Both the position numbers and the translations under genes were made by a program. This document shows, piece by piece, positions 55,984 to 64,000 of a DNA stretch of 64,000 nucleotides (position 1 is the first letter of the stretch; each line of letters begins with the position of its first letter). A model generated the notes under the pieces. It was not told the DNA's origin, ran no database searches, and saw only the letters and a program-made list of their open reading frames with translations. This stretch comes from Mucilaginibacter sp. Bleaf8 (GTDB lineage Bacteria; Bacteroidota; Bacteroidia; Sphingobacteriales; Sphingobacteriaceae): the NCBI RefSeq assembly GCF_018390515.1, contig NZ_JAHBBK010000003.1, forward strand, positions 806,001 through 870,000, in the 5' to 3' direction.

Positions 55984-57795
55984 ATGAGAAAAAGAAGTAT
56001 TGGTTTCATTATTGGCCTGATGGGGTTTGCACTGCTGGGTGTGGTGGCCATGCAATACTATTTTTTGCGCCAGTCGTACCAGTTGCAATCGCAACTTTTT
56101 GACCGCGATGTGCGCGAAGCGCTCAATACGGTAGTAGCCAAGCTGGCCCGGCAGGATGCCAACCAGTTTATGATACAAAAAGCTAACAGCAGCTCTTCTT
56201 ATACCGTAAAGCGTGTAAAGGTTGTACATAAAAGCATAAACCCGGCCGAAAGCCTGACCGCCCGTTTAAAAGCGGATAGTACCCGTAGCCGCCAAAAGCA
56301 CAATAAGCGTATAGCCAAGCTTCGTGATAGTTTAAAGCGCCTGTTGGTTGGCTATAGTGCCGATGATGAGCAGTTAGGTATGGTAAATGTACGCTGGAGC
56401 GTTGAAGAATATACCGATGAACTGGGTTATGTACATCAGCGCCCTTTGCCGCCCGAAATTACCACATCGAAAGTAAACCCGCGTGCTTTACGGAGCAAGC
56501 TGCATAAATTTGATACGGTATATTATCGCTATGTTGACCCGCAATTAGGGCAGCAGATTGTGGCGCACCTGCGTATTAACCCCTTATGGCAGCGCGAGCA
56601 GGATCGCAAAGCGCATGAGCATCGTGTAGCGCAAATACGCAGAATGCTGGCTGCCGATTCGATAGCCACTATTAAATCGGCCAATATTACCGTGATGGAA
56701 AATCTGGCTGAGGAATACAAGCGCTCAAATCAGCCGCTTAAGGCACGCATCAATGCGCTTTGGGTTGATTCGCTGCTGCGTTTTGAACTGGCCAATAAGG
56801 GTATCAGTCTGCCTTTTAGTTATGAAGTAAGCACAGCCAGTAAGGATTCGCTTATTTTTTCCAAAGCAATGGATCTCACTGGGGAAAAACCAGTATTTAA
56901 TGCAGCCGATACCTATCAAACACCCATATTTAGCCAGGAGGTAATTAACGATCCGGGTAAGCTTAAAGTTTATTTTCCGGAAAAGAATGCACACATCCTG
57001 AAAACCATGACTTATACCATGGCTACCAGCGGCGGCTTGTTACTGGCACTGGTAGTTTGCTTTGGTTATACCATTTTTTCCATCCTAAGGCAAAAGAAGA
57101 TATCGGAAATGAAAACCGATTTCATAAACAACATGACCCACGAGTTTAAAACGCCGGTATCAACCATTATGATAGCCAGTGAGGCCTTGCGTGATCAGGA
57201 TATTATTGAAGATAAACAACGGGTATCGCGCCTGGCTAATATCATTTTTGAAGAAAATGAACGCCTGGGCAGCCATATTGAACGCGTGCTGAACATTGCC
57301 CGAATTGAGAAGAACGACTTTAAGCTGGATAATAAGCCGCTGGATGTAAATGACCTTATTACCGAAGTGCTGGACAGCATGGCGCTCAAGCTGCAAAAAT
57401 ATAATGCCGATGTGGATCTTCATCTGGATGCCGATAACCCCGTAATAACTGGTGATGAACTGCATTTCTCGAACGTATTGTACAATTTAATTGATAACGC
57501 GATTAAGTACAGCCGCGAAGCGCCGCAAATTACCATTACCACCAGCAATAAAAACGATCAGCTGGTAATACGGGTGGCAGATAAGGGTATTGGCATGACG
57601 CGCGATCAGCAATCTAAAATATTTGAACAGTTTTACCGTGTACCAACCGGCAACCTGCACGATGTAAAAGGCTTCGGTTTGGGGTTAAGCTATGTAAATA
57701 CGATTGTAAAGCGTTTGGATGGCATGATTAGCGTTAAATCTGAAAAAGACAAAGGCTCGGAGTTTGAATTGAAATTTGGCCTGATGGCTTCCTGA
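55984..57795 (+). CDS. Sensor histidine kinase
   Basis: 603 residues. A helix at about 7-27, a large periplasmic part (30-340) with charged helical stretches, a second helix at about 343-364, then HisKA with H386 (MTHEFKTPVS) and HATPase_c with N box (YNLIDNAIKYSR), ADKGIGM and GFGLGLSYVN. Its catalytic half resembles the kinase at 25332, including the THEFKTPVS box. Partner of the regulator 8 bases downstream. The periplasmic ligand is unknown. Confidence 0.94.
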   Translation: MRKRSIGFIIGLMGFALLGVVAMQYYFLRQSYQLQSQLFDRDVREALNTVVAKLARQDANQFMIQKANSSSSYTVKRVKVVHKSINPAESLTARLKADSTRSRQKHNKRIAKLRDSLKRLLVGYSADDEQLGMVNVRWSVEEYTDELGYVHQRPLPPEITTSKVNPRALRSKLHKFDTVYYRYVDPQLGQQIVAHLRINPLWQREQDRKAHEHRVAQIRRMLAADSIATIKSANITVMENLAEEYKRSNQPLKARINALWVDSLLRFELANKGISLPFSYEVSTASKDSLIFSKAMDLTGEKPVFNAADTYQTPIFSQEVINDPGKLKVYFPEKNAHILKTMTYTMATSGGLLLALVVCFGYTIFSILRQKKISEMKTDFINNMTHEFKTPVSTIMIASEALRDQDIIEDKQRVSRLANIIFEENERLGSHIERVLNIARIEKNDFKLDNKPLDVNDLITEVLDSMALKLQKYNADVDLHLDADNPVITGDELHFSNVLYNLIDNAIKYSREAPQITITTSNKNDQLVIRVADKGIGMTRDQQSKIFEQFYRVPTGNLHDVKGFGLGLSYVNTIVKRLDGMISVKSEKDKGSEFELKFGLMAS

Positions 57796-57803
57796 AATAT
57801 CAC

Positions 57804-58496
57804 ATGAAAAAAATACTACTGGTAGAAGACGATCCGAACCTGGGTTCCCTGCTGCAGGACTACCTGCAACTGAAAGGGAAGTTTGATGTGGTGCTTTGTA
57901 CAGACGGCGATGCCGGTTTGCGCGAGTTTACCAGAGATAGCTTCGATTTGTTGATACTGGATGTGATGATGCCCAAAAAAGATGGCTTTACACTGGGCAA
58001 AGAGGTACGCAAGCTTAACGAGCAGGTGCCCATTATTTTTGCCACAGCCAAAGGCATGATCGAGGACAAGACGCAGGCCTTTAATTTGGGGGGTGATGAT
58101 TACATTACCAAGCCGTTCCGTATTGAAGAATTGTTGCTGCGCATTAATGCCCTGTTAAAGCGTGTTGCCGGTACAACTGAAAAGGAAGCCGAAAAGCCAA
58201 CCCAGTTCGCGATTGGAAAATATCATTTCGATTTTACGCAGCAAACTATTATGGCCGATGGCGTTCAGCAAAAGTTATCAACCAAAGAAGCTGCTTTGCT
58301 GCGCTTACTTTGCCTGCACAAAAATGAGGTACTTACCCGTGAAGAAGCCCTGCTCAATATCTGGAATGATGATAATTATTTCAATGGCCGCAGTATGGAT
58401 GTGTTTTTAAGCAAGCTGCGTAAGTATCTGAAAGATGATCCAAGCGTTGAAATTATTAACGTGCACGGACGCGGTTACAAGTTGCTGGTTAATTAA
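57804..58496 (+). CDS. OmpR/PhoB-family response regulator
   Basis: 230 residues: receiver domain (VEDDPNLGS, D53 in LLILDVMMPKKDG, FATAKG, K in ITKPFR) and C-terminal winged helix (KEAALLRLLCLHKNEVLTREE ... GRGYKL). Pairs with the kinase at 55984-57795. The stop overlaps the convergent VOC pseudogene by 4 bases. Confidence 0.95.
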   Translation: MKKILLVEDDPNLGSLLQDYLQLKGKFDVVLCTDGDAGLREFTRDSFDLLILDVMMPKKDGFTLGKEVRKLNEQVPIIFATAKGMIEDKTQAFNLGGDDYITKPFRIEELLLRINALLKRVAGTTEKEAEKPTQFAIGKYHFDFTQQTIMADGVQQKLSTKEAALLRLLCLHKNEVLTREEALLNIWNDDNYFNGRSMDVFLSKLRKYLKDDPSVEIINVHGRGYKLLVN

Positions 58497-58848
58497 CCGG
58501 CTTTATTTATATTTTGCCCGAAGTGAATAATATTGCCATTGTTATCTACAATACTAAATTGCCGCATTCCCCAGGGCTTTTCTTCTAACTTTCCATTTGG
58601 ATGTACAATACCGAGCGGCTCATACTCGGCATATAAGTCATCAGCGTTGTCTGTATGGATATAGCATCCTGTTTGTTTAGGTATCTCTGCATCATTACAG
58701 GGCCATAAGTGCAAAAATATGCCATCCCGGCTTAGTATATATAGCCATCCCAGCTCGAGTGAAAGGAAAAGCCTGCTTTTCGGGTGTAAAATTCTATCGT
58801 TTCTTTCTCATTTAGAGAAGCCAGTACCGGAATGGCAGATAAAAGCAT
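58493..58848 (-). pseudogene. VOC/glyoxalase-family protein, disrupted by a frameshift
   Basis: An ATG at 58848 opens MLLSAIPVLASLNEKETIEF (N-terminal VOC strand and helix) and runs 38 codons to a TAA at 58732-58734. The following 72 or so codons, in another frame, continue the same domain (LSRDGIFLHLWPCND ... IVDNNGNIIHFGQN). Adding one base inside the TATATATA run at 58736-58743 joins them into a protein of about 118 residues. Relatives act as bleomycin-resistance-like or glyoxalase proteins. Either a true loss or a sequencing error in the short repeat. Confidence 0.8.
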
Positions 58849-58908
58849 GTGATTTTAAGATTAAGTGCAAATTATTAGTTACAAAGCTAATAAACGGCCG
58901 GCATTTTT

Positions 58909-58916
58909 TAGATTTG
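58909..58916 (+). promoter_or_regulatory. -7 box before the second M28 peptidase
   Basis: TAGATTTG matches TAnnTTTG and lies 21 bases before the ATG at 58938, supporting that start over the much longer open frame beginning at 58719. Confidence 0.45.
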
Positions 58917-58937
58917 GTAAACGCTAAAACAATCTGT

Positions 58938-60506
58938 ATGAACAAATCTTTACTTTTTTCTGCTTTATTGGCTGCCGGTATTGGCTTTTCGGCCACGGCA
59001 CAGGAGATGGTCGACAAAGCCGCCGTGCAAAAGATACGCGAAGAAGGCTTAAACCATTCGCAGGTAATGCAAACCGCATTTTATATTACTGATGTAGCCG
59101 GTCCGCGGTTATCCGGTTCGCCGGGATTAAAACGGGCGCAAGAATGGGCCGTAAACCAGCTTAAAAGCTGGGGAGTTTCTAATGCTAAATTGGAACCCTG
59201 GGGTAAATTTGGCAAAGGTTGGGAAGTGCAAAAAAATTATGCGGCTATTACCGTACCTTACTACCATGCTATCATCGCTATCCCCAAAGCCTGGACACCC
59301 GGCACCAACGGCCCGATAAAAGGTGAGGTGGTGTTGCTAAAAGCCGACACGATTACCGATCTGGATAAATACAAGGGCAAGCTGCAAGGCAAAATTGTGA
59401 TTTTTGATACCAAAGCCGAGTTGACGCGCAACCCGCAGCCCGATTCAAAACGCTATACAGACGAAGAACTGGCCCAAATGGCTGCTGCTACGGTGCAGCC
59501 GGGTGGACAGCGTCGCGGTGCACCGGGTAGTAATCCGGCATTTGCGGCACAAATGGCTGCACGCCGTAAAGCAATAGCTATGCGCACTGCCATGAATAAT
59601 TTTATTAAAACCGAAAATGCTGCTTTGGTTTTGAGCCAGGGCCGTGGCACGGATGGTACCGTATTTACCACTAATGGTGCATCCTATGCAGATACGGCAA
59701 AAGCAGTAGCCCCGGAGCTGGAAACCAGCGGCGAAGATTATTTGCGCATTGTGCGCTTGCTGCGTGCCGGCCAAAAAGTAGAAATGGAAGCCGACATTAA
59801 AACCCAGTTTTTTACTGATGATATGAACGGCTACAACGTAATTGCCGAAATACCCGGTACCGATAAAAAGCTGAAAGAGCAAGTAGTGATGATTGGCGGC
59901 CATTATGATTCATGGCATGCCGCAACCGGCGCTACCGATAATGCTGCTGGCAGTGCCGTAATGATGGAGGCCGTTCGTATTTTGAAATCTATTGGCTTTA
60001 AACCAAAACGTACCATCCGTATTGCGCTTTGGAGCTCGGAAGAGCAGGGGCTGTTCGGCTCGCGCGGTTATGCGGCCAGCCACTTCGGTACAGCATCAGA
60101 ATTAAAACCGGAGCAGGCGAAAGTATCTGCTTATTATAATCTGGATAACGGTACCGGTAAAATACGTGGTATATACCTGCAAGGTAATGCCGCTGTTGAT
60201 CCTATTTTTAAAGCATGGTTGGAGCCGTTTAAAGATTTGGGCGCTGCTACCACTACTATCAGCAATACCGGCGGTACCGACCACCTGTCGTTTGATGCAG
60301 TGGGTATCCCAGGCTTCCAGTTTATTCAGGAACCAATGGATTACAACACCCGCACCCACCACAGCAACCAGGATACTTATGACCGTCTTTCGGCCGATGA
60401 CCTGAAACAAGCTGCTACCATTGTGGCATCATTGGTATACCATACCGCACAACGTGCCGAGATGTTGCCACGCAAAGAAGCACCTAAAGCTGCCGGTACC
60501 AATTAA
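58938..60506 (+). CDS. M28-family zinc metallopeptidase
   Basis: 522 residues with a signal peptide (MNKSLLFSALLAAGIGFSAT, cleavage near TAQ). A protease-associated insert with a Pro/Gly/Arg-rich loop (about 170-260) precedes the catalytic core: H and D in GGHYDSWHA, D in GATDNAAGS, EE in WSSEEQGLFGS, D in YNLDNGTG and H in HHSNQDTYD. Secreted or periplasmic aminopeptidase or carboxypeptidase Q type. The open frame extends upstream to 58719 but that part overlaps the VOC pseudogene and has no family match. Confidence 0.93.
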   Translation: MNKSLLFSALLAAGIGFSATAQEMVDKAAVQKIREEGLNHSQVMQTAFYITDVAGPRLSGSPGLKRAQEWAVNQLKSWGVSNAKLEPWGKFGKGWEVQKNYAAITVPYYHAIIAIPKAWTPGTNGPIKGEVVLLKADTITDLDKYKGKLQGKIVIFDTKAELTRNPQPDSKRYTDEELAQMAAATVQPGGQRRGAPGSNPAFAAQMAARRKAIAMRTAMNNFIKTENAALVLSQGRGTDGTVFTTNGASYADTAKAVAPELETSGEDYLRIVRLLRAGQKVEMEADIKTQFFTDDMNGYNVIAEIPGTDKKLKEQVVMIGGHYDSWHAATGATDNAAGSAVMMEAVRILKSIGFKPKRTIRIALWSSEEQGLFGSRGYAASHFGTASELKPEQAKVSAYYNLDNGTGKIRGIYLQGNAAVDPIFKAWLEPFKDLGAATTTISNTGGTDHLSFDAVGIPGFQFIQEPMDYNTRTHHSNQDTYDRLSADDLKQAATIVASLVYHTAQRAEMLPRKEAPKAAGTN

Positions 60507-60534
60507 TTATTAAAACATACATACATTTATAAAT

Positions 60535-60566
60535 GGCAGGGTACTAAAGGTGCCTTGCCTTTTTTT
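60535..60566 (+). terminator. Probable terminator after the M28 peptidase
   Basis: GGCAGG (60535-60540) pairs with CCTTGCC (60553-60559) with one bulged base, followed by seven T. Confidence 0.6.
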
Positions 60567-60618
60567 ATTAACAGGGGTCGCAAGGGAATGATGTTATCGT
60601 TATTTTGGCTGCCTGAAT

Positions 60619-61191
60619 ATGAGTCGGAAAGTAGACGAAGATATCATCTTTAAAAATGCCAGCCCAGCAGAACTGGACGGTTTTGACCGCAGCTTTGATA
60701 ACTGCCAGTTTATCGGTTGCGATTTCTCTTATGCCGATCTATCGAACAAAACATTCATCGATTGTACGTTCGATACCTGTAACCTGTCGCTCATCAAACT
60801 GGGTGGCGCAGGTTTACAAAACGTTAACTTTAAGGATTGTAAACTTACAGGCGTAAATTTTAGTGGCGCTTCTAATTTCTCCTTTTCTGTAAGTTTTAAA
60901 AGCTGCCAGTTGGATTACAGCATCTTTACCGGCAAAAAGATGAAGGCTGCAAAATTTGCAGACACTTCGTTGTCTGAAGTGGATTTTACAGAGGTAGACT
61001 TAACCAATGCCGTGTTTGAGCATTGTAACCTTAACCGGGCTGTTTTTAACCGAAGCATTTTAAAGGGAACTAACTTTGTTACCTCTTACAATATTGTTAT
61101 CGATCCCGAAAATAACGTTATGGATAAGGCTAAGTTCAGCCACGATAGCCTGGCCGGGCTTTTAGCCAAGTATAACCTAATTATTAAATAA
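60619..61191 (+). CDS. Pentapeptide-repeat protein
   Basis: 190 residues, mostly A(D/N)LXX-type repeats, for example CDFSY-ADLSN-KTFID-CTFDT-CNLSL from about residue 34, forming a right-handed quadrilateral beta helix. The length and a break near 75-90 resemble Qnr/McbG-type proteins, some of which protect DNA gyrase, but repeat proteins of this size have many roles. No signal peptide; cytosolic. Stand-alone gene. Confidence 0.88.
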   Translation: MSRKVDEDIIFKNASPAELDGFDRSFDNCQFIGCDFSYADLSNKTFIDCTFDTCNLSLIKLGGAGLQNVNFKDCKLTGVNFSGASNFSFSVSFKSCQLDYSIFTGKKMKAAKFADTSLSEVDFTEVDLTNAVFEHCNLNRAVFNRSILKGTNFVTSYNIVIDPENNVMDKAKFSHDSLAGLLAKYNLIIK

Positions 61192-61312
61192 TAGAGTCTT
61201 ATTAAACCTAAAGTTATCAGGAATATGGGATCCAAGCCAGGCATTGGGTACTTATAAAGTTAAGCACCTACTATCCCTCTGTTTTATTCTTCCGGAATAT
61301 TCGTCCCGACGT

Positions 61313-61717
61313 TTAAATAGACGCCCGTAAAAAAAGGAATAAGAGTAGAAGTACAACTGCTATAATGATGATCACACTAACACTGGCGGCAGCAGAAGCC
61401 TTATATTCTGGATTAGGGATATGCCTTTTTTGAACTGGATCCCAAATCAACTTTGGAGTTCCGTATGTAACGCCTTCCATCTTTGTTGAATGATTTGGAT
61501 CTAGTGTTTTGCCTTCTCCTGGTTTAAAATCTTTTCCACAATTAAGGCAGGTAATAATAATTTTATTACTTCCAATTGTTCCTGCAAACAGGCCTATGCC
61601 ACCTGTTACGAGAACACCAGCTACAGCTTTTTTGCCACTAAACCCCTTTTTATTAGCACTAAGTTGTGTGGAACCACATTTAGGGCAATGTATTTCGAGT
61701 TGAGAATCAGTAGTCAT
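61313..61717 (-). CDS. Zinc-ribbon protein with C-terminal membrane anchor
   Basis: 134 residues. CPKC (11-14) and CLNC (56-59) form a probable zinc ribbon interrupted by a Gly-rich hydrophobic stretch (VAGVLVTGGIGLFAGTIG, 32-49). The C-terminal 25 residues are one strong helix (VSVIIIIAVVLLLLFLFL). Resembles small bacterial zinc-ribbon proteins of unknown function. Confidence 0.75.
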   Translation of the reverse strand: MTTDSQLEIHCPKCGSTQLSANKKGFSGKKAVAGVLVTGGIGLFAGTIGSNKIIITCLNCGKDFKPGEGKTLDPNHSTKMEGVTYGTPKLIWDPVQKRHIPNPEYKASAAASVSVIIIIAVVLLLLFLFLRASI

Positions 61718-61823
61718 ATTAACATTATAATGTGAGAATCAAAAAAAGTCAACGCAGCAGTTTTATGCTAAAAATAAACGCAAGTATTAATGATTTTTAG
61801 CCAGCTTGTTATCTTTTGTCCAT

Positions 61824-64000
61824 TCAACTTGTAGTATCCATTTTATTAGCGCTTACATTACCTGTACGCTTCAGTACGCCCCAGCCGCTCAGCTCACCTT
61901 TCAGCGCCTTACGGATAGATTTGAACAGAATGTAGTACATCAGCTGCCGCCAAACAAAACGTTGCGGGATAATATATATCAGCTTCTTTAGACTTTCTCG
62001 CTCCATCTTGAAAGCAATGATAGCCACAACAAAGTCGATCAAAATAAAAGCTGCATAGTAACCGAATATTTTGCCCGGATGATCGCTGAAGAAACCGGCA
62101 ATCATCATCAAATCGGCCAGTGGCGAAAACAGCGGCAGTATGATCTGAAATATCAGAATATTCGGCATACCCACCATGCCAAAGAATTTGTATTTGCGGT
62201 TAAACAGCGCATCGCGGTTTTTCCAGAAGCTTTGCATTACTCCAAAACTCCATCTAAAGCGTTGTTTCAGTAAAGCCTGCAGGGTTTCTGGCGCTTCGGT
62301 ATAAGCAATGGCCTCGCCGGCGTTGCGGATAATGTAATCGTGCTTCAGGATGCGCATGGTCAGGTCGCAGTCCTCAGCCAGCGTATCGGTAGTGAAACCG
62401 CCTGCGCGGAAAATGGCTGCTTTGCGGAAAGCGCCGATAGCACCCGGTACTACGGTAATGCTATTCAACAGGTCGAATGCACGGCGGTCCATATTTTGCG
62501 CGGTGATATATTCGATAGACTGCCAGCGGGTAATCAGGTTAGTTTCGTTACCTACCTTAACTGTTCCGGCAACGGCGCCAATCTCCTCGTCGGTAAAGTA
62601 AGCCATCAGGTGCAAAATGGCATCGTTTTTCAATAGGGTATCCGCATCAATACAAACCACATAGTCGTGCCTGGCATGGCTGATACCAAAATTGAGGGCC
62701 GATGCTTTGCCACCGTTGGGTTTGGTTAACACCTTTACTACCGGGTGGTTACTGTAGGCCATGCTTACCACTTCAAAAGTTTTATCTTTTGAGCCGTCGT
62801 CCACAAAAATGATCTCCATTTCGGGATACTCCAGCTGGGTAAGGCTTTGTATTGTTTTTACAGCCGTAATTTCCTCGTTATATGCCGGTACAATAATGCT
62901 TACCGGTGGTAGCTTGGTCTTATCAATAATATGGTCGGGCGCATTTTTATTCGTTGCGAACTGCCTTACAGCCAGTATGCCAATCAGTATAATACGGCCT
63001 ACTGCCAAAAATATGGCCGACAGGAACAGGTATAAACAGAACCAGTTGCTGTAAAACAGACCTACAGTAAACCAGTCATACAGTTTGCCGGTAACACCAC
63101 TGTTGGCATCATCATGTACAGGCGGCATCAGGTCAGCCTTCTTTTTGTTCAGCACATCGGCTATCGTGGTAAACTGGTAGCCATGGCTTTTAAAATAACG
63201 GATGATGGCTGGCAGTGCTTTTACCGTTTCCTCGCGCGATTCGCCGCCCGCATCGTGCAATAGTATCATCGAGCCATTATCATGCTGTGCAATGGTACGG
63301 GCAATGATGCTGTCGGCTGTTACACCCGGTTCCCAGTCGTGCGGATCGATAAACTCACCGATGTTGATATAGTTTTCTTTACGGCTCTGCGCCACCGGGA
63401 TAATTTCGGCCAGTGTTTGCGGCTCGGCATCGGCGTTAAACGGTGCGCGGAAAAGTACCGTACTATGCCCGGTGATGGATTCAATCAGCTTACGGGTAGA
63501 GTTAAGCTCCAGGCTTACACGTTGCAAGCTGATCTGTGAAATATCCGGGTGAAAAAAAGTGTGATTGCCGATTTCATATCCTTCGTCGTAAATGCGTTTC
63601 AGGATAGGGATATTTTTTTCGACCATGGAGCCAACTACGAAAAACGAAGCCGGTACTTTCTCCTTTTTCAGAATATCGAGTATACGGGGCGTATAGTTCG
63701 GGTCTGGCCCGTCATCAAACGTGAGTACTACTTTGCCTGGCGCGTAGCCATACCGCCTGATCACGTATTTGGTTGGCAGCTTGATATACCGCTGATTGGT
63801 GATAGTAAAGTTTTGGTTATCCAGGTTAACATCAATCTGGCCGGTGGTAGGGGTGGTCACCAAATCAAGTACCTCACCGTCGCCGGCGTAATCAATACGG
63901 TTGTTTAAACCTACGGTGGTAAGCTTCTTTACATCAACGCCGGTTTTGCGCAGCGAGTCGATCGATAAGTTTTTTTGGAAGAACGACCATAGCCGCGGGT
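61824..64000 (-). CDS. Polysaccharide deacetylase-glycosyltransferase fusion (N-terminus outside window)
   Basis: The frame is open from 63998 down to 61824 (about 724 residues seen). A NodB deacetylase domain shows TFDDGPD, the zinc motif HTFFHPD, RAPFNAD and LLHDAGG. After two helices comes a membrane GT2 domain of the chitin/hyaluronan synthase type: VPAYNEE, VDDGSKD, DADTLL, ED in LAEDCDLT and QRFRW, then several helices. The part at the window edge (SLRKTGVDVKKLTTVGLNNR) fits the end of a GH18-like domain, as known for three-domain Bacteroidota proteins; that is inference. Predicted to make or modify an N-acetylglucosamine polymer at the membrane. Confidence 0.9.
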   Translation of the reverse strand, partial: PRLWSFFQKNLSIDSLRKTGVDVKKLTTVGLNNRIDYAGDGEVLDLVTTPTTGQIDVNLDNQNFTITNQRYIKLPTKYVIRRYGYAPGKVVLTFDDGPDPNYTPRILDILKKEKVPASFFVVGSMVEKNIPILKRIYDEGYEIGNHTFFHPDISQISLQRVSLELNSTRKLIESITGHSTVLFRAPFNADAEPQTLAEIIPVAQSRKENYINIGEFIDPHDWEPGVTADSIIARTIAQHDNGSMILLHDAGGESREETVKALPAIIRYFKSHGYQFTTIADVLNKKKADLMPPVHDDANSGVTGKLYDWFTVGLFYSNWFCLYLFLSAIFLAVGRIILIGILAVRQFATNKNAPDHIIDKTKLPPVSIIVPAYNEEITAVKTIQSLTQLEYPEMEIIFVDDGSKDKTFEVVSMAYSNHPVVKVLTKPNGGKASALNFGISHARHDYVVCIDADTLLKNDAILHLMAYFTDEEIGAVAGTVKVGNETNLITRWQSIEYITAQNMDRRAFDLLNSITVVPGAIGAFRKAAIFRAGGFTTDTLAEDCDLTMRILKHDYIIRNAGEAIAYTEAPETLQALLKQRFRWSFGVMQSFWKNRDALFNRKYKFFGMVGMPNILIFQIILPLFSPLADLMMIAGFFSDHPGKIFGYYAAFILIDFVVAIIAFKMERESLKKLIYIIPQRFVWRQLMYYILFKSIRKALKGELSGWGVLKRTGNVSANKMDTTS

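Noticed and set aside
58721..58755. Short direct repeat GCCATCCC(G/A)GCT at the VOC frameshift as an insertion target duplication
   Set aside because: No inserted element lies between the copies; the repeat encodes two similar Asp-Gly segments of the same domain.
58719..58937. Long N-terminal extension of the second M28 peptidase
   Set aside because: The extension overlaps the VOC pseudogene, has no family match, and a signal peptide and -7 box support the ATG at 58938.

Overview
The window looks like a chromosomal segment from a Bacteroidota bacterium, most likely a Sphingobacteriaceae member (Mucilaginibacter/Pedobacter type). The evidence is an alternative complex III operon with a TAT-variant ActB, several matches to the Bacteroidota -7 promoter box TAnnTTTG, a Reg_prop/Y_Y_Y hybrid sensor kinase, OmpA-type proteins with TSP3 calcium repeats, and families largely confined to the phylum (DUF4286, DUF420, DUF983). 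The genus is an inference. I saw no rRNA, tRNA, CRISPR array, prophage or transposase gene.

Layout. 1-746: end of a deoxyhypusine-synthase-family gene, then a terminator. 884-12480: one long respiratory unit, actABCDEF followed by coxB and coxA, with a consensus promoter in front and a strong hairpin behind. 12492-17733: second respiratory unit with heme A synthase, heme O synthase, two subunit III genes, subunit IV, a Sco protein, DUF420 and a small CxxC membrane protein. Together these give a quinol:cytochrome c oxidoreductase (ACIII), an aa3-type oxidase and the assembly factors that supply heme A and copper. 17745-21438: small housekeeping genes (DUF983, DUF2461, OmpA lipoprotein, phosphoesterase, rfbC, DUF4286). 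21456-32171: TPR protein, an S9-type protein that has lost its catalytic residues, a histidine kinase/response regulator pair and a 1423-residue hybrid kinase. 32168-42242, all on the minus strand: methyltransferase plus UbiA-like protein, membrane phosphoesterase, an AAA/VWA pair flanked by GC-rich inverted repeats, an M28 peptidase, recG, ridA and a 47-residue membrane protein. 42321-50987: OmpA porin, a 1 kb gene-free stretch, two glycosyltransferases, an MsbA-like ABC exporter, an outer-membrane barrel protein and a GH3 enzyme. 50988-64000: a phased-repeat intergenic region, a helicase-nuclease, lipoproteins, a second kinase/regulator pair, a frameshifted VOC gene, an M28 peptidase, a pentapeptide-repeat protein and the end of a polysaccharide deacetylase-glycosyltransferase.

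Most of the window is ordinary core genome. The points that stand out are: a pseudo-peptidase missing both Ser and His; a cluster of TGTACC motifs repeated at about one helical turn between the GH3 and helicase genes; a heptamer-repeat element behind a phosphoesterase gene; paired GC-rich inverted repeats on both sides of the AAA ATPase gene; several promoters whose -7 box ends only 4-7 bases before the start codon; and substitutions of expected metal or active-site residues in the Sco, heme A synthase and DHS-like proteins. I did not find a convincing complete new defence or mobile system.
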